Positions 1-9,042 of a DNA stretch of 64,000 nucleotides are shown here, one piece after another. Positions within the stretch are counted from its first letter, which is position 1. Each line of letters begins with the position of its first letter. Origin of the DNA: Acinetobacter rongchengensis (lineage in GTDB: Bacteria; Pseudomonadota; Gammaproteobacteria; Pseudomonadales; Moraxellaceae). Made by a program: the position numbers and the translations under genes. The notes beneath the pieces were generated by a model. The model was given only the letters and a program-made list of their open reading frames with translations, ran no database searches and was not told the DNA's origin. The stretch lies in the NCBI RefSeq assembly GCF_003611475.1, contig NZ_RAXT01000015.1, positions 1 to 64,000 of the forward strand, in the 5' to 3' direction.

Positions 1-82
1 CAATTTATTTTTTAATTTTCCATGCGTTTGGTTGTTTATTATTCCAAATTGACTTTTTTTATTATAAAAATCGCTTTTTTGC

Positions 83-1363
83 TTAAAAAGAAAGCAACAA
101 ATAGCTTATAACAAACCATATTGTGGTTAAAACCAATGTAACAGTACCGTGAACTCGCTCTGGTTGTCTGAAAATATGTTGAATGAGTGCTACAGCGAAC
201 ATCATCAGTCCAATCATAAACAAACTTTTTACCATTCCATTTGAAAGTATGATCCAAATCAATGTAGGCAATGCGGCAATAACTGCGATTCCCCATAAAA
301 CCACAGTTTCTGAAATCAGCGCTTGCCGATTTGAAATACCCTGACTGAGCCAAAATCTCGCTGTTGTTGTATAAGTACTAGCAAGCATGGTTTTAATGGT
401 TACGATGTATAGTAAAATAGCTGTGATATAAAAAGCACTCATAAGATTCATGAGCCTAAGCGGACTTAATGCGATATAAAGTAAAATCCACGTATCTTTT
501 TGTTGCGCAAACCACGCCAGTACAACACTGGCACTAAAGGCAAAAATAAAGAATAGTATGTGTTGCTTCATCACTTGTTTATTCAATATTTTTCGTAAAC
601 TGACTCTGAGCCAATTAATATTTACAGAATGTTTAGCCTGAATTCGTAAAACTTGAGGAAGTTGAATATTTCTCGGTTTACTGATTTTAGCGATCACCCA
701 TTGTCGATAAGTCACGGCGACCAATATAAAAGAGATAAAGATTGATAATATTTCGACTTTAAACAGCACTAAAGACAACGGCGCAAGAAATGAGGCAAGA
801 CATAAAGCGATAAGATATTTATTTTTTTGACAAACCAACATTTGGATCAGTAATAGTTCTATTCCCCATAAAACAATCAAAAAACTATCTATGATCGCCT
901 GATAAAATGTGTCTGTTGCCCACACATAGACAAGTGCAATGATAAAAGGTAATAAAATAGCGAAACTTAGTGGTGCCAAAAATCCTAATTCAACACTTAT
1001 TCGGATACGTAATGTTAATGGTGTCATTGCAATATATTGGTATCCCTCACCACCATTTAATGCTTTTTGTTGAAAACTACTCCATAACAAATGTATAAAC
1101 AGAAAAATGCTCCATATTTTGATACTTTCCAACATATTTTCAGCATGTAAAATACTGATCAGTGGTTTTGCTAAAGCAAGTAAGACAGCAAATATCATCG
1201 GCCCAGCGAGTAAACCCACCAACAAGATCAGATGCTTATGTCGCTGTACTGCATCAGCAGTTGTCTGAATATAAAATTTCAAACGGTACTGTATAAGTTG
1301 ACCTATAAGCTTTCTTTCTGCCGAAACTGGCATGATTGCCTTAATCATTTGATTCAAGCTCAC
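83..1363 (-). CDS. Multi-pass membrane protein, probable ABC exporter permease
   Basis: A 426-residue protein with about ten hydrophobic segments spread over its length, starting near residues 46-66 and ending near 405-425, and little soluble domain. Its GTG start overlaps the TGA stop of the upstream ATP-binding protein (GTGA), so the two are almost certainly translated together and form one transporter. I infer it is the membrane half of a two-component ABC exporter; the substrate cannot be told. No RBS decides between the GTG and an in-frame ATG five codons later. The family resembles poorly characterised Acinetobacter membrane proteins; I do not recognise a named gene. Confidence 0.7.
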   Translation of the reverse strand: MSLNQMIKAIMPVSAERKLIGQLIQYRLKFYIQTTADAVQRHKHLILLVGLLAGPMIFAVLLALAKPLISILHAENMLESIKIWSIFLFIHLLWSSFQQKALNGGEGYQYIAMTPLTLRIRISVELGFLAPLSFAILLPFIIALVYVWATDTFYQAIIDSFLIVLWGIELLLIQMLVCQKNKYLIALCLASFLAPLSLVLFKVEILSIFISFILVAVTYRQWVIAKISKPRNIQLPQVLRIQAKHSVNINWLRVSLRKILNKQVMKQHILFFIFAFSASVVLAWFAQQKDTWILLYIALSPLRLMNLMSAFYITAILLYIVTIKTMLASTYTTTARFWLSQGISNRQALISETVVLWGIAVIAALPTLIWIILSNGMVKSLFMIGLMMFAVALIQHIFRQPERVHGTVTLVLTTIWFVISYLLLSF

Positions 1364-2004
1364 CCTGTTTTCAGCGCATCAAGCCTAATACTTTTTGCAT
1401 TTACACTGTCTCTAAAGTGCTGATCATGACAAGACATTAAAATCAGCTTGGTTTTACTTTGTTGTATCAGAATTTGTTGAAAAGCCTGTAATGTTGCTTG
1501 ATCTAACCCATTGTTTGGCTCATCCAGCAGTAAAATAGGTGCTTCTGTCATTAATGCAGAAACTAAAAGGAATTTTTTAGCTGTACCAAAAGACATTTCG
1601 GCAAAAGTAGTATTCAAAAAATTATCTAATTTAAATTTTTCAATATATATCTGATAACAATCAGGATTTAATTTTCTAATACTACAGATTAAATCCAAAA
1701 ACTCTTGTCCCCGCATAAAATCATAAATAGGACTATGATCAGGTACATAGGTGACTAATTTTTTATATTCTTGGTTATTCAAAAGGCATTGTTGTTGATT
1801 GATAAAAATTTTTCCTAAATCACAATCCAACAACCCTGCAATCATGCCCAATAAAGTTGATTTACCTGCACCATTTTCACCGATCAAACTATAGATACCA
1901 AAACCTTGCCATGTAAAATTCAATGTATCAAAGATCGTTTTTTCAGAAAATTCCTTAGAGACATTCTCTAATCGAGTAGATACAGTATTGTTGCCATGAC
2001 TCAT
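1360..2004 (-). CDS. ABC transporter ATP-binding protein
   Basis: A 214-residue nucleotide-binding subunit. Seen directly: Walker A GENGAGKST at residues 42-50, Walker B ILLLDEP near residue 158 followed by a D-loop NNGLD, and an H-loop in SCHDQHF near residue 191. The signature motif is degenerate (MSFGTAKKF in place of LSGGQ), which is common in small exporter ATPases. It should energise the membrane protein encoded immediately downstream, with which it overlaps by four bases. Bacteriocin, drug or lipid export are possible roles, but nothing in the sequence selects one. Confidence 0.85.
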   Translation of the reverse strand: MSHGNNTVSTRLENVSKEFSEKTIFDTLNFTWQGFGIYSLIGENGAGKSTLLGMIAGLLDCDLGKIFINQQQCLLNNQEYKKLVTYVPDHSPIYDFMRGQEFLDLICSIRKLNPDCYQIYIEKFKLDNFLNTTFAEMSFGTAKKFLLVSALMTEAPILLLDEPNNGLDQATLQAFQQILIQQSKTKLILMSCHDQHFRDSVNAKSIRLDALKTG

Positions 2005-2131
2005 ATTTTTATACTTAAATAATTGAAAAATTTTATTTTTAACAATCTACAACACCAACTATATACGCGCAAGTGTCGTCATTTCTATTTGTCTTTTTCT
2101 TAGTGCTTATTTTTCTGAATAATTATTTCTT

Positions 2132-2740
2132 TTAACATTGATGTAAATCTTGTTCCAAATAAGCCAAAATCATCAATGTCAGTTCCTTTTTAAGCTGTTG
2201 TTCTGAAATAAGAAAATTTGTGCTACTGACATACCGCATCATGGTAAATAAAGTACTATTAATAATCACAAAAGACTTGTTCTTCAGCGTTTCAAAACTC
2301 CAATGTTGGAAAAATCGACTAAATACATACAAACCCACTTCATAAAAGTGTTTTTCTAAAATTTGTGCCGCTTCAGAATTATTATAACCGTGCCAATTTT
2401 TTAGGATTTCCATGAAGAAACCGCTATCTGCTTTCATCATATCAAAGCCGAATTGAATACAAAGCGGGATGATTTCTTCTATTGCTAATCCTTCTTGTGT
2501 AATTGCAATTTGCTTTAATGCCAAACCCAATTTTTCACTTTTTCGACTGAGTAATTCTTGAATAATTTCATCTTTATTTTCGAAATATTGATAAATTGAA
2601 CCGACACTCACCCCTGATTTTTCTGCAATTTTTGGCGTAGTCACTTGCAATAAACCTTGTTCAGCAATACACAACTGTGCGGCTTCAAGAATATTTTCCA
2701 CGATGATTTTGGCACGTTGTTGTTGTGGTTTTTTTCTCAT
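2132..2740 (-). CDS. TetR/AcrR family transcriptional regulator
   Basis: A 202-residue one-domain regulator. The N-terminal helix-turn-helix is clear (AEKSGVSVGSIYQYFENKDE, about residues 39-58), which is the TetR hallmark. The C-terminal ligand domain is unassigned. It is divergent from the MpaB-like oxygenase gene with an 84-bp gap containing a short inverted repeat, so control of that gene and of itself is the simplest inference. It could also control the ABC pair downstream on the same strand, 128 bp away. Confidence 0.88.
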   Translation of the reverse strand: MRKKPQQQRAKIIVENILEAAQLCIAEQGLLQVTTPKIAEKSGVSVGSIYQYFENKDEIIQELLSRKSEKLGLALKQIAITQEGLAIEEIIPLCIQFGFDMMKADSGFFMEILKNWHGYNNSEAAQILEKHFYEVGLYVFSRFFQHWSFETLKNKSFVIINSTLFTMMRYVSSTNFLISEQQLKKELTLMILAYLEQDLHQC

Positions 2741-2771
2741 TCTTCGACCTTTTTAAATGCGAATTGAATAC

Positions 2772-2783
2772 GAATAAATATTC
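2772..2783. promoter_or_regulatory. Candidate TetR operator (inverted repeat GAATA-AA-TATTC)
   Basis: A 5-bp inverted repeat with a 2-bp spacer lies in the short gap between the divergent TetR regulator and the oxygenase gene, where a TetR operator is expected. The repeat is short and A+T-rich, so it may be chance. Confidence 0.3.
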
Positions 2784-2824
2784 ATATTAGAGTTTTATTA
2801 GACCGTAAGTTGGGGAAAACTACA

Positions 2825-4024
2825 ATGCAAACTCGACCAAAACGCTTAGCACCATTTGAAAAGATGTTGAAATCTGACCTGAAAGCCAAAATTTTAGGTT
2901 ATATAGCCCATGATCATATCCAACCCACCTATGCAGAATACTTATCTTTAAATGAGTCATTGCAAACGGGTGATATTGCTATGGATAAAGTCATGTCTTG
3001 GGTGATGCAAAATCCTAGAGAACATCGTAAATACTTTGAAACGGCGTTATATCAAGGTCTCGAAAAATTACCACATCAAATCCCTAAACTGACAGAGTTT
3101 TTTAAACAAGTAGAACAAAAACCAAGTTGGTACGATCAACACAAAATCGATGATTCATTACGGTTCACTTATAAACTCGGTGTTAATAATAGCTTTATTT
3201 TACGTGATTTATCACTCATGACGGGCTATCTCTACCCTGGCTTCAATCAACCGCTGATTTTGACAGGTGCATTGAACAAACAAGCAAGTAAAAGATTGGC
3301 TGAAACCAGTAAATGGTGGATGGATATCACGGAACCCCATGCTTTTGAACGTTTCAATGCAGGTTTTACTTCGACGATTTATGTGCGCTTTATCCATGCT
3401 CTTGTCCGTTTTCAATTGAATAAATCTGAAAAATGGGATGCCGAAACTTGGGGGACACCGATTAACCAATATGATCAAGCCATGACCAATATTGCCTTTA
3501 GTGCTGTGGTTTTAATTGGAATACGTGCGCTAGGTATTTTCCCCAATAAACGTGAAGTTGATAGTTTTCTGCATTTTTGGAAATATGCAGGATGGCTAAT
3601 GGGGATCGATGAGAAATGGCTAATCGACAAAGAGTCTGAAAGTTGGAAACTGATTTATTGGCTACGCTTCACTCATCCTGATGCAGATGAAAGTAGTATC
3701 TCACTTGGTTCAAGTTTATCTAAAGAGCCTTTTGAACGCCCATACCGCTATTTACGTCCACTACAACAAAAACTTGCCTACAAACAGCATTTGGAAATTA
3801 CCCAATTTTTTATTGGTCGCAAGCAAATGAAAAAGCTTGGATTAAAGGCGCAATCTGCCTCTTGGTTTGCTTACTATTTATTTGCAAAAAATGCCTTACT
3901 TTATACAGGTGCAAAACGCTTTAAAGTGCTCGATGACTTTTTACTTAAAAATGGTCGTGAAATGCAAAAGATAGGACTCGAATTGTATAAGGAACAAAGT
4001 CAACAACTGGCAAGCATGCACTAA
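2825..4024 (+). CDS. MpaB/rubber-oxygenase (DUF2236) family protein
   Basis: About 399 residues, resembling the DUF2236 family that includes Lcp rubber oxygenase and MpaB. The family-typical stretch is FTSTIYVRFIHALVR near residue 185, where the Arg/His-rich helix packs against heme in Lcp. I infer a heme-dependent oxygenase or oxidoreductase; the substrate is unknown. I chose the ATG at 2825 because GGGGA lies eight bases before it. The alternative TTG at 2810, five codons upstream, has no good ribosome site. It is divergent from a TetR regulator and followed by a strong terminator, so it is probably monocistronic. Confidence 0.78.
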   Translation: MQTRPKRLAPFEKMLKSDLKAKILGYIAHDHIQPTYAEYLSLNESLQTGDIAMDKVMSWVMQNPREHRKYFETALYQGLEKLPHQIPKLTEFFKQVEQKPSWYDQHKIDDSLRFTYKLGVNNSFILRDLSLMTGYLYPGFNQPLILTGALNKQASKRLAETSKWWMDITEPHAFERFNAGFTSTIYVRFIHALVRFQLNKSEKWDAETWGTPINQYDQAMTNIAFSAVVLIGIRALGIFPNKREVDSFLHFWKYAGWLMGIDEKWLIDKESESWKLIYWLRFTHPDADESSISLGSSLSKEPFERPYRYLRPLQQKLAYKQHLEITQFFIGRKQMKKLGLKAQSASWFAYYLFAKNALLYTGAKRFKVLDDFLLKNGREMQKIGLELYKEQSQQLASMH

Positions 4025-4059
4025 TTTTCTTATCAGATACAACAGATTGAAAAATCAAA

Positions 4060-4085
4060 AATAAGGAAGCCTGAGCTTCCTTATT
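4060..4085 (+). terminator. Rho-independent terminator after the oxygenase gene
   Basis: An 11-bp stem (AATAAGGAAGC / GCTTCCTTATT) with loop CTGA, 36 bases after the stop codon. The following T-run is interrupted (TTATTTGTTT). It may also act in the opposite direction. Confidence 0.75.
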
Positions 4086-4160
4086 TGTTTAGATACGACA
4101 AAAAAACAATGCAATAAAACATCAAAAAATCAGTGACTCAATCACATCATCACGAATAAA

Positions 4161-4427
4161 TTATTGATGGTGATGTGAAGCCGTTGCTTCTGAGGCTGTT
4201 TGTTGCATTTGCATATGCTCATCATGTTGCATTGCAGGCATTTGCGCTTCGGTATGTTGCATCTGTTTATTTTTCTGACTCGGCATGTAGTCTGGCTCAT
4301 TGGTGATCGCCAAATAGAAAACCACCATAAAAAGAAAGCCTAAAATAATTGCAATGATCAGTAACTTCCATCCCCAAAACGATTTTTCAGGCGACAATTT
4401 ATTACTCGAATTTTGCTCATTACTCAT
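4161..4427 (-). CDS. Small membrane protein with Met/His-rich tail
   Basis: An 88-residue protein with one membrane span (about residues 22-44). The exported or periplasmic tail is full of Met and His (HEHMQMQQ, then a SHHHQ end). Met/His-rich tails bind copper in many bacterial proteins. It lies 67 bases downstream of the copper-type TonB receptor on the same strand, so a role in handling copper at the inner membrane is a reasonable inference. I do not recognise a named family. Confidence 0.65.
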   Translation of the reverse strand: MSNEQNSSNKLSPEKSFWGWKLLIIAIILGFLFMVVFYLAITNEPDYMPSQKNKQMQHTEAQMPAMQHDEHMQMQQTASEATASHHHQ

Positions 4428-4494
4428 ACTTTTACCTCTTAAATTAAATCTATCATTTAAACGATTAAAATTGCTTTACTGATTATTCAATATA

Positions 4495-6561
4495 TTAAAA
4501 CTTCATACTGATGCGAGCCCAATAATTGCGACCCGTATTGTTAAATTGTTCAGTACCGACTTGTCCATCTACACCAACCCCCAGCTTATTTAAGTGTTCG
4601 GTATAGGTTTTATCAAGAACATTGTCGATACCAACAGCAAGATCTACATCATTCATCACTTTATAAGTTGCATTCAATGCGAGTGTGCTAAAACCTTTAC
4701 TTTCAGCAATGTCATAACCCACAATATTACCTTTATTCAGGTTAATACGATCCTGCTTTGCCACTGCACGCCATAATAAACCTAAAGAATATTTATCTTG
4801 CACATATCTTAAATTGAAACGGCCTTCCAAAGGCGCAATCTGAGGAAGTGGATCATGATTATCTTTCATTTCTCCCCATGCATACATGGTACTGAGATCG
4901 GCTTGAATCGCATCGGTAAATTGATAACCTATACCCGCTTCAGCACCTGCAATTACAGCGTCTACATTTTTAGCACCTGCACTAAAAGAAGAACCATGGC
5001 TATGACCACCCATACCAGTAGTCGGATGATGATGATAACTCAATAAAATAAAGTCATTCACCAAACCTGCATAGGCAGAAACCCATGAGCTAAATGCACC
5101 ACGTTCATGTTGATAGCCCATATCAAGTTGCAAGGTTTTTTCAGTATCAAGGTCGTTAAATGTTGGCTTTGACATACCTGTATTGCCATGCGCTGTACTG
5201 AATAACTCCCAATAATCAGGTACTCGCTCTACATAACCCAAACCGATATACGATTTGGCATGATGTTCAGGATGCTGATTTTCCACACGGATAAAAGCAC
5301 TTGGCAAGGTTTCTTTACGCTCATCATTGAGTTTGAGCGCATCAATTTTGACTTGATCAATTCGTGCACCTGAGACCAATTTATAGGCATCATTCAATTG
5401 ATACGTGAATTCCCCAAAAGCACCGTATGAATGAAACTTCATATTGGTCGCTAACGGCATATTCATCATCATGGATTTCATACTGCCAGCATGGTGATTT
5501 TGCTGCGTGTCAATTCCTGTAATCAGGCTCAATTTGTCCCATTCACTGGTCATGGCTAAACGTGAATTTAACGTACGGCGTGTAACCTGCATTTCTGATG
5601 GATTAGGTAGCATTTGATGAGTCATCATGTCATGAGTCATTGGTGGTGTACGCAAACGGAAATTATCCATCACATGATCGTTATAGCTATAGTTCACCTG
5701 CCCTTCAACTTTCTTAATCACATCCGTTAGATTTTTCTTTTCAAATCTTAAGCCTAAGCTTTCACGAGCAAACTGTGAGCCATCCATCGCTCGACCTGCA
5801 TATTCAGCCTCACCATCGGCTTTTCCACCTGTCAATTCAATCCATGTATCGTCATCAGGCGTCCAGCCTAAAGCTAAATCGGTATTCCAACGCTCCCAAG
5901 CAGAAGGAACCGTATGACCATCACCATCTTGGTAACTGTTTGACTCAGAACGATTGGCATTTAAACGAATATATTTTTTCTCATCACCCACCGCCGCTTC
6001 AATATTATGATCGAGACGACCAAACGAACCGATTAAAACACTGGCTTGTCCGAGATAGTTTTTATCTTTCGATAATTGCGGTTTTTGTCGTTCAAAAATA
6101 ACCGTTGCCGCCGAACCTGTATTGGCATATTGAACGGTTTGTGGGCCTTTGATTACAGAAATACGATCATAACTTTCAGGCTGAATATAAGAGGTTGGCG
6201 CATCCATACGTGCAGGACAAGCGCCTAAGTTTTCAGTGCCATCCGATAAAATTTTAATGCGTGAACCAAACATGCCACGGAAAGTCACATCGCCATTGGT
6301 TCCACCGCTTTTGATTGAACTAAAGCCAGGAATACTTTGTAAATAATCTGCACCATCTGTTGCAGGAACAGGTTGAATCGGTTGTTTCGGATCTGCATGA
6401 ATAATTAAACCATTGGCATCGTTATTTAGCTGAGCAGTGACTACAATTGGCGCTAATTGAGCAGTGTCATGATCTAGCTGTGCAGCGATACTGGTTGAAG
6501 AATAACAAGCGAGACAAATCGCAGCCGATAAGGGCTGTAAAAAGAATTGAGGTTGAGCCAT
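4495..6561 (-). CDS. TonB-dependent copper receptor (OprC/NosA-like)
   Basis: A 688-residue outer-membrane receptor with a signal peptide (about 1-27), a TonB box-like PIVVTA near residue 38, a plug domain to about residue 165 and a 22-strand-type barrel ending in the typical C-terminal Phe (ARISMKF). The plug segment CPARMDAPTSYI is characteristic of OprC/NosA copper receptors. Surface-loop stretches are rich in Met and His (THDMMTHQML, HHHPTTGMGGHSHG), fitting copper ligands. It heads a leftward unit with the Met/His-rich membrane peptide. OprC-type genes are usually repressed by copper; no operator was identified here. Confidence 0.88.
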   Translation of the reverse strand: MAQPQFFLQPLSAAICLACYSSTSIAAQLDHDTAQLAPIVVTAQLNNDANGLIIHADPKQPIQPVPATDGADYLQSIPGFSSIKSGGTNGDVTFRGMFGSRIKILSDGTENLGACPARMDAPTSYIQPESYDRISVIKGPQTVQYANTGSAATVIFERQKPQLSKDKNYLGQASVLIGSFGRLDHNIEAAVGDEKKYIRLNANRSESNSYQDGDGHTVPSAWERWNTDLALGWTPDDDTWIELTGGKADGEAEYAGRAMDGSQFARESLGLRFEKKNLTDVIKKVEGQVNYSYNDHVMDNFRLRTPPMTHDMMTHQMLPNPSEMQVTRRTLNSRLAMTSEWDKLSLITGIDTQQNHHAGSMKSMMMNMPLATNMKFHSYGAFGEFTYQLNDAYKLVSGARIDQVKIDALKLNDERKETLPSAFIRVENQHPEHHAKSYIGLGYVERVPDYWELFSTAHGNTGMSKPTFNDLDTEKTLQLDMGYQHERGAFSSWVSAYAGLVNDFILLSYHHHPTTGMGGHSHGSSFSAGAKNVDAVIAGAEAGIGYQFTDAIQADLSTMYAWGEMKDNHDPLPQIAPLEGRFNLRYVQDKYSLGLLWRAVAKQDRINLNKGNIVGYDIAESKGFSTLALNATYKVMNDVDLAVGIDNVLDKTYTEHLNKLGVGVDGQVGTEQFNNTGRNYWARISMKF

Positions 6562-6650
6562 TTTCTTTCTCTTAAATCATAAATATGAGCTGCGGTTAAA
6601 GCAGCACAAGGGCTAGAGTCAATGAAGACCCTAGAAAATTAAGTTTTGAT

Positions 6651-7103
6651 TTATGCAAAAAGTGGTGGGGCTCGACCTTGAGGAATCAGAAAGAGTCGTT
6701 GTAAGGCAAAATAAACATGCCAAAACGCGTCTTGGAATGCGATTAAGCGAACGTGTAGCCGATCTAGAACAGCTTTAACCTCCAATTCAGGTGGTAAAAC
6801 TAAATTGCCATAGACCGTGCAATATTGGCATTGATGATTTGCATCATGATGATGCGAAGCAGATTCTGTCGAAATACGATGCGCATCATGCGACATGGAA
6901 TGCTGATGATGCGTACTATGTTGGTGATGGGTGCTTTGTTGATGTTTTTCATAAAATTGGCTTTGCACCAAAGCTTGAGAAATAGTTTCACAGACCGGTG
7001 CAATTTGATATTGCTTCGGTAGCAAAGGCTGTAAAAATACAGCGATCTGTAAAAATACTGCTATAAAACCCAGCAGTAAGCCTATTCTCAACAAAACGTT
7101 CAT
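6651..7103 (-). CDS. DUF2946-like His-rich protein, copper-associated
   Basis: About 150 residues. An N-terminal hydrophobic helix (residues 5-25) is followed by a conserved-looking Cys, a low-complexity His-rich stretch (repeats of STHHQH, then SHHHDANHQ) and a CQYC pair. This is the plan of DUF2946 proteins found beside copper receptors. The ATG at 7103 is chosen over a TTG ten codons upstream that overlaps a terminator stem; neither has a strong ribosome site. The His repeats make several false open frames on the other strand. It ends 89 bases before the receptor start and is probably co-transcribed with it. Confidence 0.7.
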   Translation of the reverse strand: MNVLLRIGLLLGFIAVFLQIAVFLQPLLPKQYQIAPVCETISQALVQSQFYEKHQQSTHHQHSTHHQHSMSHDAHRISTESASHHHDANHQCQYCTVYGNLVLPPELEVKAVLDRLHVRLIAFQDAFWHVYFALQRLFLIPQGRAPPLFA

Positions 7104-7131
7104 CTCAACATTTTTCAGCGTGGAGTATAAC

Positions 7132-7154
7132 AAAGCCCAATCGAAATTGGGCTT
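7132..7154 (-). terminator. Stem-loop between def and the copper genes
   Basis: A 9-bp stem AAGCCCAAT / ATTGGGCTT with loop CGAA, 49 bases beyond the def stop codon. The trailing T-run on the minus strand is weak (TTTGTTAT). It probably ends def transcription. Confidence 0.55.
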
Positions 7155-7202
7155 GTATTTACAATGAATTTTAAACTGTACTGAAAAGCAAAGTTCAAAT
7201 AA

Positions 7203-7733
7203 TTAACGCTTTACGGCAACTTTTTGCTTTTCACGTGAACGTACCACTTTTTCCACTTTCTCACGTGCTCTTTGACGTTTTAAAGGGGATAAATAATCGA
7301 CAAACAGCTTACCATTGAGGTGATCCATTTCATGCTGAATACAAACAGCAAGCAGTTCATCCGCCTCTAACTCAAAAGCATTACCATCAAGGTTAATTGC
7401 TTCGATTTTTACACGTGACGGACGCTCAACTTTATCGTATATTTGAGGAACGGATAAACAGCCTTCTTCATAAGGTAACGTTTCTTCCGTAAGTGGCGTC
7501 ACTTTGGGGTTAATGAACACCATAGGCTGATCTTTATTTTCAGACAAATCCATGACGATAAGCTGAATATGATGATCGACCTGTGTAGCAGCCAGACCAA
7601 TACCTGGCGCTTCATACATGGTTTCAAACATGTCTGCTGCCAACTGACGAATTTCATCCGTCACGGTATCGACAGGTTTTGCAATGGTGCGCAAACGGGG
7701 ATCAGGAAAACTTAAAATATTTAATAAGGCCAT
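7203..7733 (-). CDS. def: Peptide deformylase
   Basis: Removes the formyl group from nascent N-terminal Met. All three catalytic motifs are present in 176 residues: GIGLAATQ (44-51), EGCLS (90-94, metal-ligand Cys92) and HEMDH (134-138, two metal His and catalytic Glu). Length and motifs match the main bacterial enzyme rather than a diverged second copy. It is divergent from the lysM-dprA-tsaC run, the same neighbourhood seen around def in other gammaproteobacteria. No fmt gene follows it here; the terminator and copper genes come next. Confidence 0.97.
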   Translation of the reverse strand: MALLNILSFPDPRLRTIAKPVDTVTDEIRQLAADMFETMYEAPGIGLAATQVDHHIQLIVMDLSENKDQPMVFINPKVTPLTEETLPYEEGCLSVPQIYDKVERPSRVKIEAINLDGNAFELEADELLAVCIQHEMDHLNGKLFVDYLSPLKRQRAREKVEKVVRSREKQKVAVKR

Positions 7734-7856
7734 ACTGTACCCTCTCTTGCTATGCCATTGATCTTAAAACTAAATGAAGAATATGCTTCATTAAAAAAAT
7801 GTGTGTAATATGCTTATTATAACGCATATAGATACATAATTTTAGGAATTATGATA

Positions 7857-9017
7857 ATGAAAAAGGTTTTAACTGGCATAACGAACTTTCATGCCAAGGG
7901 GTTCAAGAAGCAATTACTTGCTGTAACGCTATGTTTAAGTGCAGGATTCACTTACATGGAAATGACACATGCAAGTCCGAATGTTAATCCCCCTGCACTC
8001 AAAGCTAGCGCCCCGAATGTTTATGTGGTTAAACGTGGCGATACTTTGTGGGGAATCGCTGGGAAGTTTTTAAGCAAACCTTGGCGTTGGCCTGAAATCT
8101 GGGCAAGCAATAAACACGTTAAAAATCCACACTGGATTTACCCTGGAGACAAGCTACTGCTGTGTACTTTAGATGGTCGCCCATTGATTGGTGTAGATGA
8201 AGGTGATGGCTGTGAAGGTATTATCCGTCGTCATCAAGGCGGTACATCGCTACGACCACAAGTGCGTGTTGAACCCTTAAGCAGTGCAATCTCTGTGATT
8301 CCACTTTCAGATATCCAACAATGGTTAGAACACAGTATTGTGATCAGCCCTGAATCTTTACAAAACATTCCATATACCATTGGCGCTGCGGATAATCGTG
8401 TGATTACAGGTGCAGGTCAGACTGTGTATGCTCGTGGTAATGGTTTAGTTGTCGGTCAGCATTATGGCGTATACCGTGAAGGTCAACCTTACGAATTTCT
8501 TGATGCCAATGGCAAAAAATTCAGTGCTGGAATCGAGCTCACTGAAGTGGCTTCAGCCGTTGCGGTTGCAGGTGAAAATGATGTGACTACGCTTGAATTA
8601 ACGGACAGTTATAATGCAGAAGTTCGTCGTGGCGATTATGTCTTACCACGTTATGACGCTGAATTACCAAGCCTGTTCTACCCAACCACAACCAATGAAG
8701 TCACTGCAGGCGGCAAAGTCGTTCGAGTTCAGGGCTCTATTGGTACAGCAGCGCAACATAGTGTGGTGACGATTGATCGTGGTAGTTTACATGGTGCAAA
8801 ATCAGGTCAAGTCTTTAGTGTTTACCAACAAGGTGAAACAGTTCGTGATCCAAAAACTAAAGAATCAATCAAATTACCAAGCCAAAAAATTGGGACGCTG
8901 ATGATCTTTAAGAGCTTTGACCAATTGAGCTATGCCTATGTCTTGGAAAGTAATTTACCAATTAAAGTAGGTGCAGAAATCAAACCACCTGCTATGACAG
9001 ATGACGCAGGTAACTAA
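7857..9017 (+). CDS. LysM peptidoglycan-binding protein
   Basis: About 386 residues with a signal-peptide-like N-terminus and one LysM domain near residues 50-100 (VKRGDTLWGIAGKFL, then NPHWIYPGDKL). LysM binds glycan chains, so it acts at the cell wall. The remaining 280 residues are a conserved-looking extension without a catalytic motif I recognise. AGGA at 7844-7847 is 9 bases before the ATG at 7857 but only 3 from the ATG at 7851, so the second ATG is favoured. It is the first gene of a rightward run with dprA and tsaC. Confidence 0.88.
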   Translation: MKKVLTGITNFHAKGFKKQLLAVTLCLSAGFTYMEMTHASPNVNPPALKASAPNVYVVKRGDTLWGIAGKFLSKPWRWPEIWASNKHVKNPHWIYPGDKLLLCTLDGRPLIGVDEGDGCEGIIRRHQGGTSLRPQVRVEPLSSAISVIPLSDIQQWLEHSIVISPESLQNIPYTIGAADNRVITGAGQTVYARGNGLVVGQHYGVYREGQPYEFLDANGKKFSAGIELTEVASAVAVAGENDVTTLELTDSYNAEVRRGDYVLPRYDAELPSLFYPTTTNEVTAGGKVVRVQGSIGTAAQHSVVTIDRGSLHGAKSGQVFSVYQQGETVRDPKTKESIKLPSQKIGTLMIFKSFDQLSYAYVLESNLPIKVGAEIKPPAMTDDAGN

Positions 9018-9042
9018 ACCCATGCGCGCATTGTAATTTCTA

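Noticed and set aside
6791..7022. Overlapping His/Met-rich open frames on both strands
   Set aside because: They arise from the CAT/CAC-rich codons of the DUF2946 gene and have no ribosome sites or conserved pattern.
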